Assembly (NCBI GenBank): GCA_005406025.1 | Contig: BGZK01001218.1 | Coordinates: forward strand, 62,001-126,000 | DNA from: Eumeta japonica | Lineage: Eukaryota; Arthropoda; Insecta; Lepidoptera; Psychidae | Reading direction: 5' to 3' | Length of the DNA: 64,000 nt | The notes under the pieces: model-generated | Seen by the model: only the letters and a program-made list of their open reading frames with translations | The model's database searches: none | What the model was told of the DNA's origin: nothing | In this document: positions 23,690-34,906 of the stretch, in pieces | How the letters are laid out: every line of letters begins with the position of its first letter | Numbering within the stretch: position 1 is the stretch's first letter | Made by a program: the position numbers and the translations under genes

Positions 23690-24654
23690 TAGGATTCGCG
23701 GATGCTTCGGAAAAGGCTTACGGTGGCGTGGTTTATATTCATGTGTATAACCTTAAAAATAACAAGCATCAGACTAGCTTATTATGTGCTAAATCAAAAG
23801 TCGCACCGTTACGAATCGTAACATTAGCACGATTAGAACTTCGTGCAATTTTAATTTTATCAAAACTAATGCGTACGGTCATCGATACTTATTCTGAACG
23901 CCATAAAATAGATAACGTGTTTGCGTTTTCGGATAGCACGGTGGCGCTCGTATGGATTCATTCTTCACCCTCGCGCTGGCAGATATTTGTTGCCAATAGA
24001 GTCACAAAAATACATGAAAACATTTTACCAAATAATTTCTATCACATAAGTGGTAAATTGAACCCCGCGGACTCTTTATCCCGTGGCTTGATGCCTAAGG
24101 AACTATCAAACCACACGCTTTGGTTTAATAGCCCCCATTTCGCCCATAAACCCATTAATGAATGGCCTGTCATGCGATTTGATCCTACTAGTGTATCTGA
24201 ACCGTCAGAAATAAAACATAAAGTACTCACTACAATCACAGAAACTCCCGTATTTCACATATTTTACTCACTCACGTTACGCCTTTCTTCTTGGTATAAA
24301 TTGCTTAGGATAATTATTTTATTACATAGATTTGCAAAAATATTACCGCATAAAATTAATATTTTGCATTTTGAAATCACAGAGTTAGCAGCTATTAAGG
24401 CTCTCCAGGCCATATCGTTTACTAGAGATTTAAAGAGAATTCGAACAGGGAAAATTGTATCTCCTGCTCTTCAAAGGTTAAATGTTTTTCTTCATAATGA
24501 TGTACTAAGAGTAGGAGGTCGGCTGGCAAATTCTGATAAGCCATTTGATAGTCGACACCCTATTTTACTGCCGCGCCGCGATCACATTGTTGAACTTATT
24601 ATACACTATTATCGTAATATTTTCATACGGGACCGCAATTATTACTGTCTTTGA
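23690..24654 (+). pseudogene. BEL/Pao RNase H and N-terminal integrase zinc-finger region
   Basis: This is the longest surviving frame (309 codons from 23728). RNase H acidic residues are visible in FADASEKAYGG (just before), TLARLELRAI and FSDSTVALVWI, with the closing NPADSLSRG. After a linker, VGGRLANSD and HPILLPRRDHIVELIIHYY give the start of the integrase HHCC region. A stop at 24652-24654 overlaps the next frame. Confidence 0.85.
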
Positions 24655-25710
24655 TTCGACAAAAATACTGGATCCTTTCCGCCTGCAATATAATACGTCA
24701 ACGTGTACGAAAGTGTAATATCTGTTTTAGAACTAATCCGAAACCTGAGTTTCCGCTGATGGCCGATCTACCTTCGTATAGAGTGAGAGAAGCTAAAGTC
24801 TTTTGTCACACACGAATACACTATACGGGACCGCTTTTTATCATTCCGTACAGACGTCGCGGCGTACACAAAATCAAAGCTTACGTATGTCTCTTCATGT
24901 GTTTGGTGACGAAAGCGGTGCATATCGAGCTAGCTTCGGATTTGAGTACCGAAGTGTTTTTAAACGCTTTAAAACGCTTTCTTTCTCGTCGAGACCCAGT
25001 AGGTACGATATATTCAGACTGTGGTACTAATTTTGTAGGTGTAAAATCCCATATAAATAACATATATAATGTACTCGAGTCTGAACAATATCTATACAAA
25101 GTTTTAAACGAATTGCGCGATAATGGAATTGAATGGAAACTAAATCCGTCCTCTGCACCACATTTTGGTGGTACATGGGAAAGCAATGTACGATATATTA
25201 AAACGCATCTGTCTAAAGTAGTCGGAAACCAGTTGCTTACTTTTGAAGAAATAACAACGGTGTTAGTGCAAATAGAAGCATACTAAACTCGCGGCCGCTT
25301 TTCGTTTTAAGTTCTGAACCCTCAGAACTTCTTCTACTTTCACCGTCTCATTTTCTGACTTTAACACCTTCAAAAACGTTGCCCGCTCGTGATATTCCAA
25401 ATGAGAATGTTAATCTCCTTCAAAGAAAACACATAATTGATCATGTAATAGAATCGTTTTGGAAAAGATGGAAGGTCGAGTACCTACATACTCTTCAAAT
25501 TCGTCAAACATGACTTAAAACGGGCAAACCGATTCAGAAAGGCACCATCGTAGTATTGAAATCTGACAATAGTGCACCTCTGGATTGGCCGCTAGGCATA
25601 TAGACGACGTCCACCCCGGTAAAGATAGAGTTGTGAGAGTTATCGATGTCCGCTATGCTTTGGTAGTTTATCGTAGACCGGTAGTTAAATTGTGCCCCTT
25701 ACCCAATTAA
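24651..25710 (+). pseudogene. BEL/Pao integrase core and C-terminal DUF5641 region, broken
   Basis: The plus strand has IRQKYWILSA, then CNICFRTNP (zinc-finger cysteines), and the DDE core: IHYTGPLF, where the first catalytic Asp is a His codon at 24819-24821; IYSDCGTNFVG with the second Asp; and PHFGGTWESNVRYIK with the Glu. The frame ends at 25286. In other frames NSRPLFVLSSEPSELLLLSP, FWKRWKVEYLHTLQ and a final VIDVRYALVVYRRPVVKL show the usual BEL tail. The loss of the first Asp means the integrase is dead. Confidence 0.88.
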
Positions 25711-25940
25711 TAATTACTTATGCAGTCCATTTAAGTTGTCGCTAGTTATTAATATAATTTAAGCTCTAAATTTAATTTCTCGCTTATATAATTATAATTA
25801 ATCCGCTCGTGTTCATTTGTAGCAATTTATCGCGCATAACTATAAACATTCATCCTTCTCTCAATGTATGTTTAATAACCGCATTAGAAACTCGCCTAGA
25901 TAAAATTTGACAGACTTACTCCTGTCAAGCTGGGGGGAGA

Positions 25941-26310
25941 TGTTTATGCCGTATTCTCGAGATTAAATGCTGTAGCAATAAACCCCCCCTTACACCCGCA
26001 ATCCAATTTTTTTTTCCTACCCGCACTCGCTATTTTCTGTTCATCGAACGCGAACGCAACCGCAAATCGTTCATCATATCATGTGTTTTTATAATTATTA
26101 ATATAATTTGTAAACCGCAAGTGAACACTACGTGTTCGGTGTAAAACCAGCACAGACGCGCAGTCGTACTCGAAACCACGGTGGCCGCCGAGAGTGAAGA
26201 CATCACACAGAAGGGTGAGTTCCTGTCTTTACCATCCCTTTGATTTGCCACTGTGTGAAGTTTCGAGGATAGGGGAAAGGGACAACTCCGATCAGGAACT
26301 AGCGCATACA
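25941..26310 (+). repeat. 3' LTR of the BEL/Pao element
   Basis: 370 bp, preceded by the polypurine tract. It differs from the 5' LTR by scattered changes (for example 'cgtattctcg' for 'cgtattttcg' and 'gtaaaccgc' for 'gtgatccgc'). Confidence 0.9.
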
Positions 26311-27560
26311 GCCTAAATATATAATCAAAACATAGTTTCATAATCTCGTGGAAACGATCCTAAAATATAATTTAGCCTTAAATTTTTCTTCATATTCACA
26401 TACTTTTTTTTACTCATGTAATTCGGATGAAGGTCGAGATAAGCGGACAAAGTTATTAACTTATGCGTTGAGTCAGGTTTTAATTAGCCCCCTATTAAGG
26501 CGCACCTTCCACAATCTTTTCATTACAGACTGAGGGGCTCAGAGCTTCACCCTCCACCGGCTGGCGCGAACTGGGGCTGCTGACAACCGCCGTTGCCGCT
26601 ACGCTGAAGACGCGCGGTACCGACGGCTCAACACACCCTCCGAAACACAGCAGCCGTGATTTAACTTGACTTAAGTACTCGGTGGTCGTTTGGTTCGTAG
26701 CCAAGATCGAACACGGTACCTTGTCGTTCGATGCTGATGATGTCAACCACTGATTTATCACCGCTGGTTAGGCACCACCGGTCGAATGATTAACTAATAA
26801 AAGTTATTCAAAAACAAACCTCTTGTCGACAACGTTCCATTAATCACTGAAATAAGTTAATCGTTGTGCCTATACAGTCAAATAAAGCGATATAAAGCGA
26901 CGTTTTACCCAAATAATTATAAATAAATGTATGGTCAACATCATACCTTACAAATTAAATCTCTTCTATTTCACGTAATCATCTCAATTAAAGCACACAA
27001 TTATCACATCTAATTGAACAAAACTAAGATATGAACAAAACATGATAACACAATACATGTAGTAAAACGTATATAAATATATAATAAAATCTCAAATTTT
27101 AATATTTTCGAACAGCCAAATCAGGTCGAGTTGAACAGATACTTTAAGATCGCTGACGATTCGAGGCCCTCGACGTAGGATGCGGTCTAAAGACACACGT
27201 TGATATTATGGAGGCCCAAGCCCAAATGTGATAACAGTACTTTAGATGTGGTCGGATCGGTACCTTACAACGCAATGATGCGCCTTGAAGTATTTATTGT
27301 CAAGGCGCTATTGTCGCGAAACTGTATGTTGTTCGATATGTCGACACCAAGGATCTCGCTACTTGGTGTGGTACTAAATATTTCCAAATAAAGGAAATGA
27401 AGTGAGAAGTGATATTTCAAAGGTAAGTGTACAAAGTTGTCTTTTTTGAAGTTAATTTGGCAAAGTTAAATTCACCATCTTCCAAGATTGGCTCTAAGAC
27501 CATCTCAATATCTGACACAAGTTGGTTCCGATACTCTAACACATTCCCGAAAAAGGGTTT
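26311..27560. other. Unassigned stretch with a GC-rich block
   Basis: 26520-26790 is clearly GC-richer (caccggctggcgcg, accaccggtcg) than its surroundings. Neither strand gives a recognised product; the minus frame 26495-26761 is Ser/Thr/Val-rich with no known motif. It may be an old repeat. The rest is AT-rich. Confidence 0.35.
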
Positions 27561-27569
27561 GCACACGGT

Positions 27570-27619
27570 GTTTGCTGTTATGCAGATGTACATTAACGTA
27601 CGTTAATATAACAGCAAAC
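27570..27619. repeat. Hairpin with a nested perfect palindrome
   Basis: Outer 12-bp arms gtttgctgttat (27570-27581) and its complement (27608-27619) enclose a 16-bp perfect palindrome at 27592-27607 and a 10-nt one-sided bulge. No repeat family recognised. Confidence 0.75.
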
Positions 27620-30600
27620 CTTTCAGTTTTAATTTCCAATAATTTATTGGTATTCAGAATGAACTGAGTAAAGAAAAGTACATTGTTTTAAGAGACAACA
27701 ACATTCACGTGCTTGGAACCTGAACATATACCGTCAACATTTTTTATCTCCTCTAAGAAAATTGCCAATTCAGGTACACAATTTACTCATAAAACTCATA
27801 AAAAAGGTACAAAAGGAGTGGTTTGTGCCAGCCACTATCGAAGATCTTCATTACATTTAAATTGACAGCCAGCGATCTTGATTTCCTGAGCCCAACGTCG
27901 GTGAATGAAGTAGCTACTTCGTAATCCGTACTGGAGGATATTTATTAACTAGTGTTCCTCCAATTATCCTTAAAGCGGGTGGTTGACCATTTTTTTTCCA
28001 ATAAAAACAAAGAGCTAATTGCATTAGATACTTGCCTGCAACATGCATTAACTTGCAGCATTCAACCCACTGCTGACCCTCGAATCTTTCCCTCCACTAC
28101 GAATCTCTATACTTAGAATTGAATATTGATTGAGAGAATTGGCAGTTATTGGAAAACTAAGCAAGTGTTTATTTTATAATTATCTTAGTCGGCTAATCGT
28201 TATAATGCTAATTTCTTCGTATATTTCATGTCAATCAAGCACGTGCTTAATATAATGCAGACAGGAACATTTATCAGGGTTAAGGAGTGTTAAAAACAAC
28301 TGACAAATCCGGACGCAACCTCGTTAAGTTAGACGCTGTCATGCAATGGTCAAAGGATGAAGAAAGCATCCTTAAAGATGCTTTTGGTCAGCGGTGGGTT
28401 GCATTCTGCATGTTAATACATGTTGCAGGAAAGTGCCTATTATGGATTTCCTTGGATCAAAACCTCAAGCAATTGAGTAATTGCGATAGGTCTGTAATTG
28501 GACGGATCTGAGCTTATGACTTTCTTAGGGATAGGATGCACTAAAATGGTCTTTCAGGAATCTGATATAATGTAACAGTACCAACTCTGGAGGTTATATT
28601 TTAAGTACAACAGGAGGCATTCAACCTGGACCGTTCGAGCTGTAAATGTCAAAGTAAGAAAGTGTTTTACATACGGATACTCGGATAAAACGCATATCTG
28701 CCATAGGTTTTCCCTACCGGAAAACGGGTTATAGTTCCGTCACCATTTCCAAAGTCGAGTTTCAAGCAAAAATAGTGCCCGTAGATCGAGCTTTCTCTTG
28801 CACCGTGAGCTAGCAAATTTACTTCCATGTGCAGGAATGGAAACGATGCTTGAAAAAATTATTATGGTCAGCCTAAGAAAAAACTAAAATGCGTTAGTTT
28901 CCGAAGGGAAACATGTTAGCCTCAGTTTATACTGATAATGTGTTGGAACTTAAACTAGACTATTCTCTTTTTATAGATTCGGCATTTAATCCATAAATGC
29001 AACGTAAAATACCCAGGCTTGGCAACATTCCTGTTTAAGATGAGATACCGTTTTGCAAGGCTTATTAAACCAAAGTCGACATTTGCCACCTATCGACACC
29101 ACACGCATTCGGAATATAGAGATCCATAGCCGATAGTCAACTGCAGTAATTGAGTCAGCGCAAATGTTGTGATCGTCTGAATTGAAACAAAGTCAACTCG
29201 ATGGATAAAACGCAAAGAAGGTACCCATGCTATTTTATTCTACTGACCTATAGTGCTAAACACGGCGTTATCTCCCTGAAATTGTTTGCAGTAGCCGTGA
29301 GAGAGGTCACTCCAAACCAAACAGTGGCCTCACGATCTGAATAGGGCATCATTGGAGACTTTGTAATCATTGGGATGCGAGGTAGGCAGAAGATCCTTTA
29401 AAGATGGAGTATGATTCACCACATCCGGCGCTCTTGAGGGTGACCATACGAATTGAGTCAGATCATAGGCCAAGGCAAAGTGTGTCCATTCAAATAAATT
29501 AATATTAAAATTAATTTTGATTAATATTTTAAAGTATGTGTTTAGGGAACCGGACCTTGAACCAGTATCAGGACCAAAACCAATACCAATATCGTAATTG
29601 GAATCGCTACCAGCAATATAATTTTATGTTTGATTGCAATCGGAAATAGAATTTGTTTTGATTATTATTGTGGTTTATTTTGGTTATTCATTACTTCAAA
29701 GTCTAATAAGACAATATTTATAGACACATTATAACGTCATAGTACTATGACCAGTTAGTGTGTACAAGAAATTTAACTTCAATGCTAGAGCTGCCGAGTG
29801 GCTTTGCTTTATTGCTTTATAATTCCAATTACCAGCTACGAACAGCTTCTAAGCTGCTTTATGTTTTCTTATTATGTTTCCATATTGCACGTGCTAATGT
29901 TGCTATGCACTCACACTTCAGTTTGTTTATTTAAAGCACCCTGTTATAGGCAACCTTTCAAAGAGGAAGAAATAGAAATGAAAACATTCAAATATGAGAA
30001 ATTTCTCGCAATCTCGTATTGGATACAAAAAGAAATCCGTCCAAGGGATAAAAAACGGATAACTATACACATTAAAATTGTAAAATTCTTTGTGCGAGTG
30101 AGACTAGAGCTCGGAGTGTTCCTAATAAAATACATATAATGTTTTTATTCTCTAAAGAAAATTCGAAAGTTTTTGCTACCTGAATTTTACAAGCCTTCAA
30201 TATTCATCGAGGAGCTTAAAAATTTACTCCTGTAGATTGGTGTAAATATTAGAAATGTTCATTTCTAATGGCAAAAAATATTTAGTTGTTATTGAAAATT
30301 ATCATTTTTTGTTAAATCGTGTCACTGTAAATAAACAACTTATGTATTTTTTTCATTTACTTGTGCGTTAATAGCTAGCTGTCTCTTTTTATGATCATAT
30401 GTCAGTAGAAAGTACCGTTATTGGCTTTGGTGACAAAATTTTCGAGTATCAAAATATGTGATAATATACTGTTAATTTAAAAGCTTATCTTCTCTACAAC
30501 TTAATTACTCAGATCTTAGGATTTGAAACTAATATCAACTTGGTATTTTAATTTGTGCTTGAAAAAGAGGGCTTGAGAAACGAACGGATAAATAAAGAGA

Positions 30601-31019
30601 CAACAAACTGAATCTGTAAGGGTTCAGTTTTTCCTTTTGGAATACGGAACTCTATATACTAATTATGAGAATAGTAAAATGTTCCATCTGTTTTTTATAA
30701 ACGCCTATACCCCGAAAAATACTTAAAAACTTGACATATGTAAATCACATACTTTTATCTTTATCCAACTGCTGTATTGTTTTAATTTGTAATGCTGTAT
30801 TGTAAATGTATTCATTCACCAGTGTGTATTTATTTTATGATTTTTTATGATTTCAAATGATTTATTGACTCATGAATGCGTTAAAATTAGGCTGATGTTG
30901 AAAAAAAAGAAAAAAAAATAGTGTTAATACTATTAGGGTATGACCTTTTATTTAGGAACTTGAAAGAAATGGACTAAATATCGGTATATCGAAATCTATA
31001 GAAAAAATAGTGGACTATG
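27620..31019. other. Unassigned, no gene recognised
   Basis: AT-rich with scattered GC-richer patches. The open frames 28287-28511 and 29798-30139 show no domain, no splice support and no partner elsewhere. At 30540-30655 there is the tail of an interspersed repeat (annotated separately). Confidence 0.35.
30540..30655 (+). repeat. Tail of an interspersed repeat with terminal hairpin words
   Basis: 'ctgtaagggttcagttttt', 'ccttttggaatacggaactc': the remains of a ggttccgt...acggaaccc stem that I associate with an abundant lepidopteran repeat; compare 13480-13625. Confidence 0.5.
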
Positions 31020-31275
31020 GAGAGCAGTGATGGCACAGTGATTAATAATGTTGCCTTTCAACCAGAACTAGCTCAATTTGTCGCCATGGATGAACTAATC
31101 AATTAATTTTGAATCCAAAGTCAAAATCCCTCACTTCTTGCTCCAAAGACTATGTTGAGCCGTTGTTCTCGGACTCCATCTTTACATATGTGATAACAGT
31201 AGTTAGCAGCACCTGACCCAAACCGGGTCTGCATGGACGGCAAATGCCTTCAACCTAAAAGGAAAATGAAAATAC
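31020..31275 (+). repeat. tRNA-derived SINE
   Basis: The head 'agtgatggcacagtgatta' fits a polymerase III A box, and 'ttttgaatccaaag' at about 31110 is a decayed B box (ggttcgaatcc). The body includes 'gccgttgttctcgg', 'catatgtgataacag' and 'gtctgcatggacggcaa', and it ends in an A-rich tail near 31260. The layout fits lepidopteran tRNA-SINEs as I remember them. Confidence 0.65.
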
Positions 31276-31849
31276 TTCTGAGAACGTATGTCTCAGCTGA
31301 CAGACGGATTGAAGTCTTAACGTAAAACAGAAAAATATACACACGATTTATTCAATTAAACACTAAAACTCTTTTTTTGCTGTTCTCTTGAATGTTGACA
31401 TCACACTACTTTGAAATAATTTACGAAAATTAGCCTGATATGAACCCTTTTTTAGACATAGAGACTACGATTTACCAGGATATGTTCGTAAACGAAATAC
31501 GCCAAGGTGGAAAGCAGTAATTTAGAAACCATGGTCATATGATGACCATCCTTTTGTAACATATAATAAAGGCCACTCTATTTAGCTACGCCCGACTACC
31601 GGAGACAATAGCATTTCAGAATTTAATTATGGATTTCAGTTAAGTCGCTCGATTCTTTTCTACACCAAATAATCAGAGTCTGCAAATAGTCGTCGTAAAC
31701 GCTAACGTGACGCTCTACGTCGAGATATGCATCTTTATACTTAAAGCCTCTTCCACCATCTTTTTATAAAATGATTTATAACATGCTTTTTTTTAAATGA
31801 ATTTTAACAGGAAGTCACTCTTAAAATAAAATTTCCATTCCACATGCTC

Positions 31850-32410
31850 CTTTCAGCTTCATCAGCGGGGTGACTCCAAGTTTGTCAAATGCCATAAGGT
31901 TTTTATAAAATGTTTCCCTGCAATGGTACTCTGCGTGCGATAGAGAAAGCTATTTCGTGAAGAATGCTGAAAAATATGTGGAAAAATACAGGAAAATAGT
32001 GGTATTGGTGTAGTAGGACCCATTTTAATGAGCAATAATTACATAATGACAGCCATAGAATACGTCTCGAAATATGTTATCGCGTAAATAATATTATTAA
32101 AAGGCTCTTGAAAACATTAGAAATAATCAAGATGAAACAGAAAATTAAGCACGATAGGGGTATAAAAATTTGAAGTTTTCCGTAGCAAACTTGGTGACGG
32201 TATATGTGTGTAGAGAATTGTGAGCAAAACCTTTAATTTAATACGATATTACAGAGGCCCATATGGAATTGTGAAACACCATATACAAAATCGAATCGCT
32301 CAATAAGCCAATGCGGGATTATAGTGCATGTATCACTAATGAAAAAGTTTCACCTGAGACAATAGAGAGATATGATGTACACACTGTAAAAAGACATGAA
32401 GTTTACGGAG
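31850..32410 (+). pseudogene. Possible gypsy-type integrase scrap
   Basis: The plus strand around 31990-32080 reads VVGPILMSNNYIMTAIEYVSKYVIA, broken here only by my length limit in citing: key parts are VVGPI, NNYIMTAIE and SKYVIA. That resembles the start of an LTR-integrase core (D..GP....Y.......TKY). Near 32245 RYYRGPYGIVKH resembles the C-terminal GP.I motif. The expected Asp is not intact and stops are frequent. The assignment is tentative. Confidence 0.4.
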
Positions 32411-34748
32411 AGGATTCGTGATAAGCAGCTATAGCACCAATTGTGTATATGTCACTAACATGCTAATGACTAGTATCTTATTGTAAATAAGTGTTTAAAA
32501 AGGAGAATTTGTTTTGAGATTTTCCTTTAATAATGCGTACTGAATAGTTGTTGCCAAGACAATCCTAATTACTAAAATTAGGCAATTATTAAAAATAATG
32601 CGAATGTCGTAAGTTGATATGTCTTATTTTTTGTTGCATGTCACGTGCGAGAACTGGTGATTCTTTAAGCGGCCTAGCTCAACATCTCAATTCACGGTAG
32701 AAAAACTGGAAGACGATGAAAAGCTAACTGCGAACCATTTTAAATTATTAAGATTATTAAGGGTTATGTGTGTGAGATGAAGTAAACAAGGGAGATTTAT
32801 GAAAGGAGATTATAAGGTTTATGAAAGGAGGCAACTATATTCATAGAGTTGTGTGACGGTTCATCCATATCGTTCGCTTTCTGATATGATCTGAATCAGG
32901 AGTGACGATTGATGGTATGATAAGAGCTGGTTCTTCACGTGGCTCATAGTTTCAGATGCTGAGAAGACTCGAAGGCAGAGTGCCATTGTAATGGTACCGG
33001 CTGAGCCACTGCTACCCGGTGGTCGCCAACATCTTCTGGCAGCCGCTCAAGCCTTCGGCAAGTCCATCGGTTCAGAAACAATAATTGTTTTGTAATTACA
33101 GTAACATGCTTAATCTTTTTGAGTGGTCATATGTCTTTTAAAGCGGTTTCACAAGTGAGCACGTCTTGCCAGCTTTGCTTCGCGTGGGATGTGATATGGT
33201 ACTAATATAACACTCGTTATAGGGCCTTATACTGACTGACAGTATAAGGCGACTGCGCTACGAAGTCCATGTTCAAAAAAATACTTTTGTAAGATTTTTC
33301 TTTTTCAAAGGAAGATATAATGTAATAACTGAGTTTTACAGGTAGCATGTCAGGTTTCCTTGCCGGTTCTACTAACATGCTACCGCATGCAACCGGCGCT
33401 ATATGCACTGAAATTATAGAAAGTTAGTCAGGGAGGAAAACAAACAGAAGCAAGGCAGTGGCGGAATTATATTTTTTATAAGTGTAGGCCACTTTATTTC
33501 CGCCGCCCCATGTACCTTTTTAAAATAATAATTTTCTGAAATCTGCCGCCCCTAGGACGCTGCCGTCCCTAGGCCGCAGCCTACACCGCCTATTGACAAA
33601 TCCAGGACTGGAATAAGGAAAAAGAGTTGATCATTGTTGAGCTTCGTACACAGACCTCAAGAGTAATAAAAATGAAAGACTTTAATGTAATTAATATCAT
33701 AGTGAACGTACGGGAAATACTTGAGCAGGTATTTGAGAAAATAATCGAGTAAACAGAATCCTGTCGCTGCTGCTGTTTTGACTTGAGATCCCGAGTACTG
33801 AAAACCGATAAGAAATCGGACAGAGTATCGAAAAATTCAGCATATAAAAGAATACAGTACTACCAAAATAAATATTAAAAAGTAGCTGTGCAGGACGGAT
33901 ATCTTTTCCACAGGGAATGGTTCTGAATGAAATTGAATGAAACTGATTTTATCTTATCTAATATTTTTACACAAATATATAACCTAAATATGATATTTTA
34001 CAACATTGAAAACTTTGTGTTGATATTTACTTGCACTAGATTGGAGTTCTAGAATGTTTATCTCCTTGAAATCAAAGAAGCTTCTGAGAGTATTCAAGGG
34101 AGCTTGCAGGTGCAACCTAGCAAGGTAATAATCGATCGAGTTTTAAATATAGTGATTTTCTACTCTAAAAGCACTCAAAACCTTTGAAAGGATGATTCGG
34201 TAAACATGAAAAGATGAGTTTCCAAACTTGTACATATGATTTTTTTTAATTCAAGACCCATAAAAATTATTATTCTTACATATATATAACTTATGCACAT
34301 AATTTTCTAAACACTTAATTGAAAAGCACACTTATTGTTTCCTGATCTCTAGATGCTCGTTGATAGCAACTAAACCATGAACTCACTCGCAGTACCTTTC
34401 TAACGACTTAATATACCGACAGATAGGCTTCTTGAATCTTTGCTTGAACTTTTATAGAGTATTAGACCGGATTATTTAAGTGCATGGGAGAATCACGCTT
34501 TCGAGTTTGCACGAAAAGATATCAACACTTTATTATTTTCCTATTTTAACATCAAAGTTAATAGATGTCGCTATCTTCATTTTCTCATTATTTTAATCAA
34601 TTGATGATAGATTTCGCTATAGCTCTTTTCTCATTTTCAAACACTCCTCTGTAAAACTTCCCGTTACCTTATAATGTACTAAGCCTCTGAGTTCAAAACT
34701 GCACCGCTGATTTTTGCTTAACGAAAAAGTATGTTCCTTTAGTGTTTA
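32411..34748. other. Region downstream of the complete CRAL-TRIO gene, no gene recognised
   Basis: GC-richer islands at about 32990-33080 and 33480-33600 ('ctgccgcccctaggacgctg', 'gccgtccctaggccgcag') look like repeat fragments, the latter with a cctagg-centred inverted motif. Otherwise AT-rich. The 3' UTR of the CRAL-TRIO gene must start at 34748 and run leftward; its end is not resolved. Confidence 0.35.
33224..33250. repeat. Perfect 11-bp hairpin
   Basis: Arms 33224-33234 and 33240-33250 (gccttatactg and complement), loop actga. A second 10-bp inverted pair, ggtagcatgt/acatgctacc, lies at 33341-33350 and 33374-33383. No family recognised. Confidence 0.7.
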
Positions 34749-34906
34749 TTAGTCAACATTCAGTTGCCTAAAGTTGCCTAATATCCCCAAGTGCTCCTCG
34801 TTGTACGGACTGGTATTTATTCTTTTCGATTCATCTGTTACTAATCGATCTGAGGTGATGCAGTATTCCGCCATTGATGGCGACGACAGCTCTTCTACCC
34901 ATTGTG
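34749..34906 (-). CDS. CRAL-TRIO right-hand copy, exon 6 (last)
   Basis: Acceptor CTTTTACAG; the frame from exon 5 (phase 1) gives AQWVEELSSPSMAEY, then TDESKR, and ends FRQLNVD at the stop 34749-34751. This is the expected insect CRAL-TRIO tail. An AATAAA-like hexamer overlaps the stop codon; no better poly(A) signal was identified. Confidence 0.85.

Larger units (their letters stand above)
20252..26310 (+). mobile_element. BEL/Pao LTR retrotransposon, full length but inactivated
   Basis: Two LTRs (20252-20622 and 25941-26310), each TG..CA, bracket gag-protease-RT-RNase H-integrase in Pao order. The flanking 5 bp are gtcta (left) and gccta (right), a target duplication with one change, fitting the 5-bp duplications of BEL elements. 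A purine-rich tract (gctggggggaga) ends at 25940, just before the 3' LTR. The internal reading is broken by a frameshift near 21400, stops near 21586, 22231, 22853, 22970, 23206 and 23484, a frame change at about 24650, and stops after 25286. At least one catalytic Asp is replaced. It is a dead but structurally complete copy; LTR divergence indicates it is not recent. There is no envelope-like frame. Confidence 0.92.

Noticed and set aside
26495..26761. 88-codon minus-strand frame in a GC-rich block
   Set aside because: No motif or similarity recognised; GC-rich DNA lowers stop frequency by itself.
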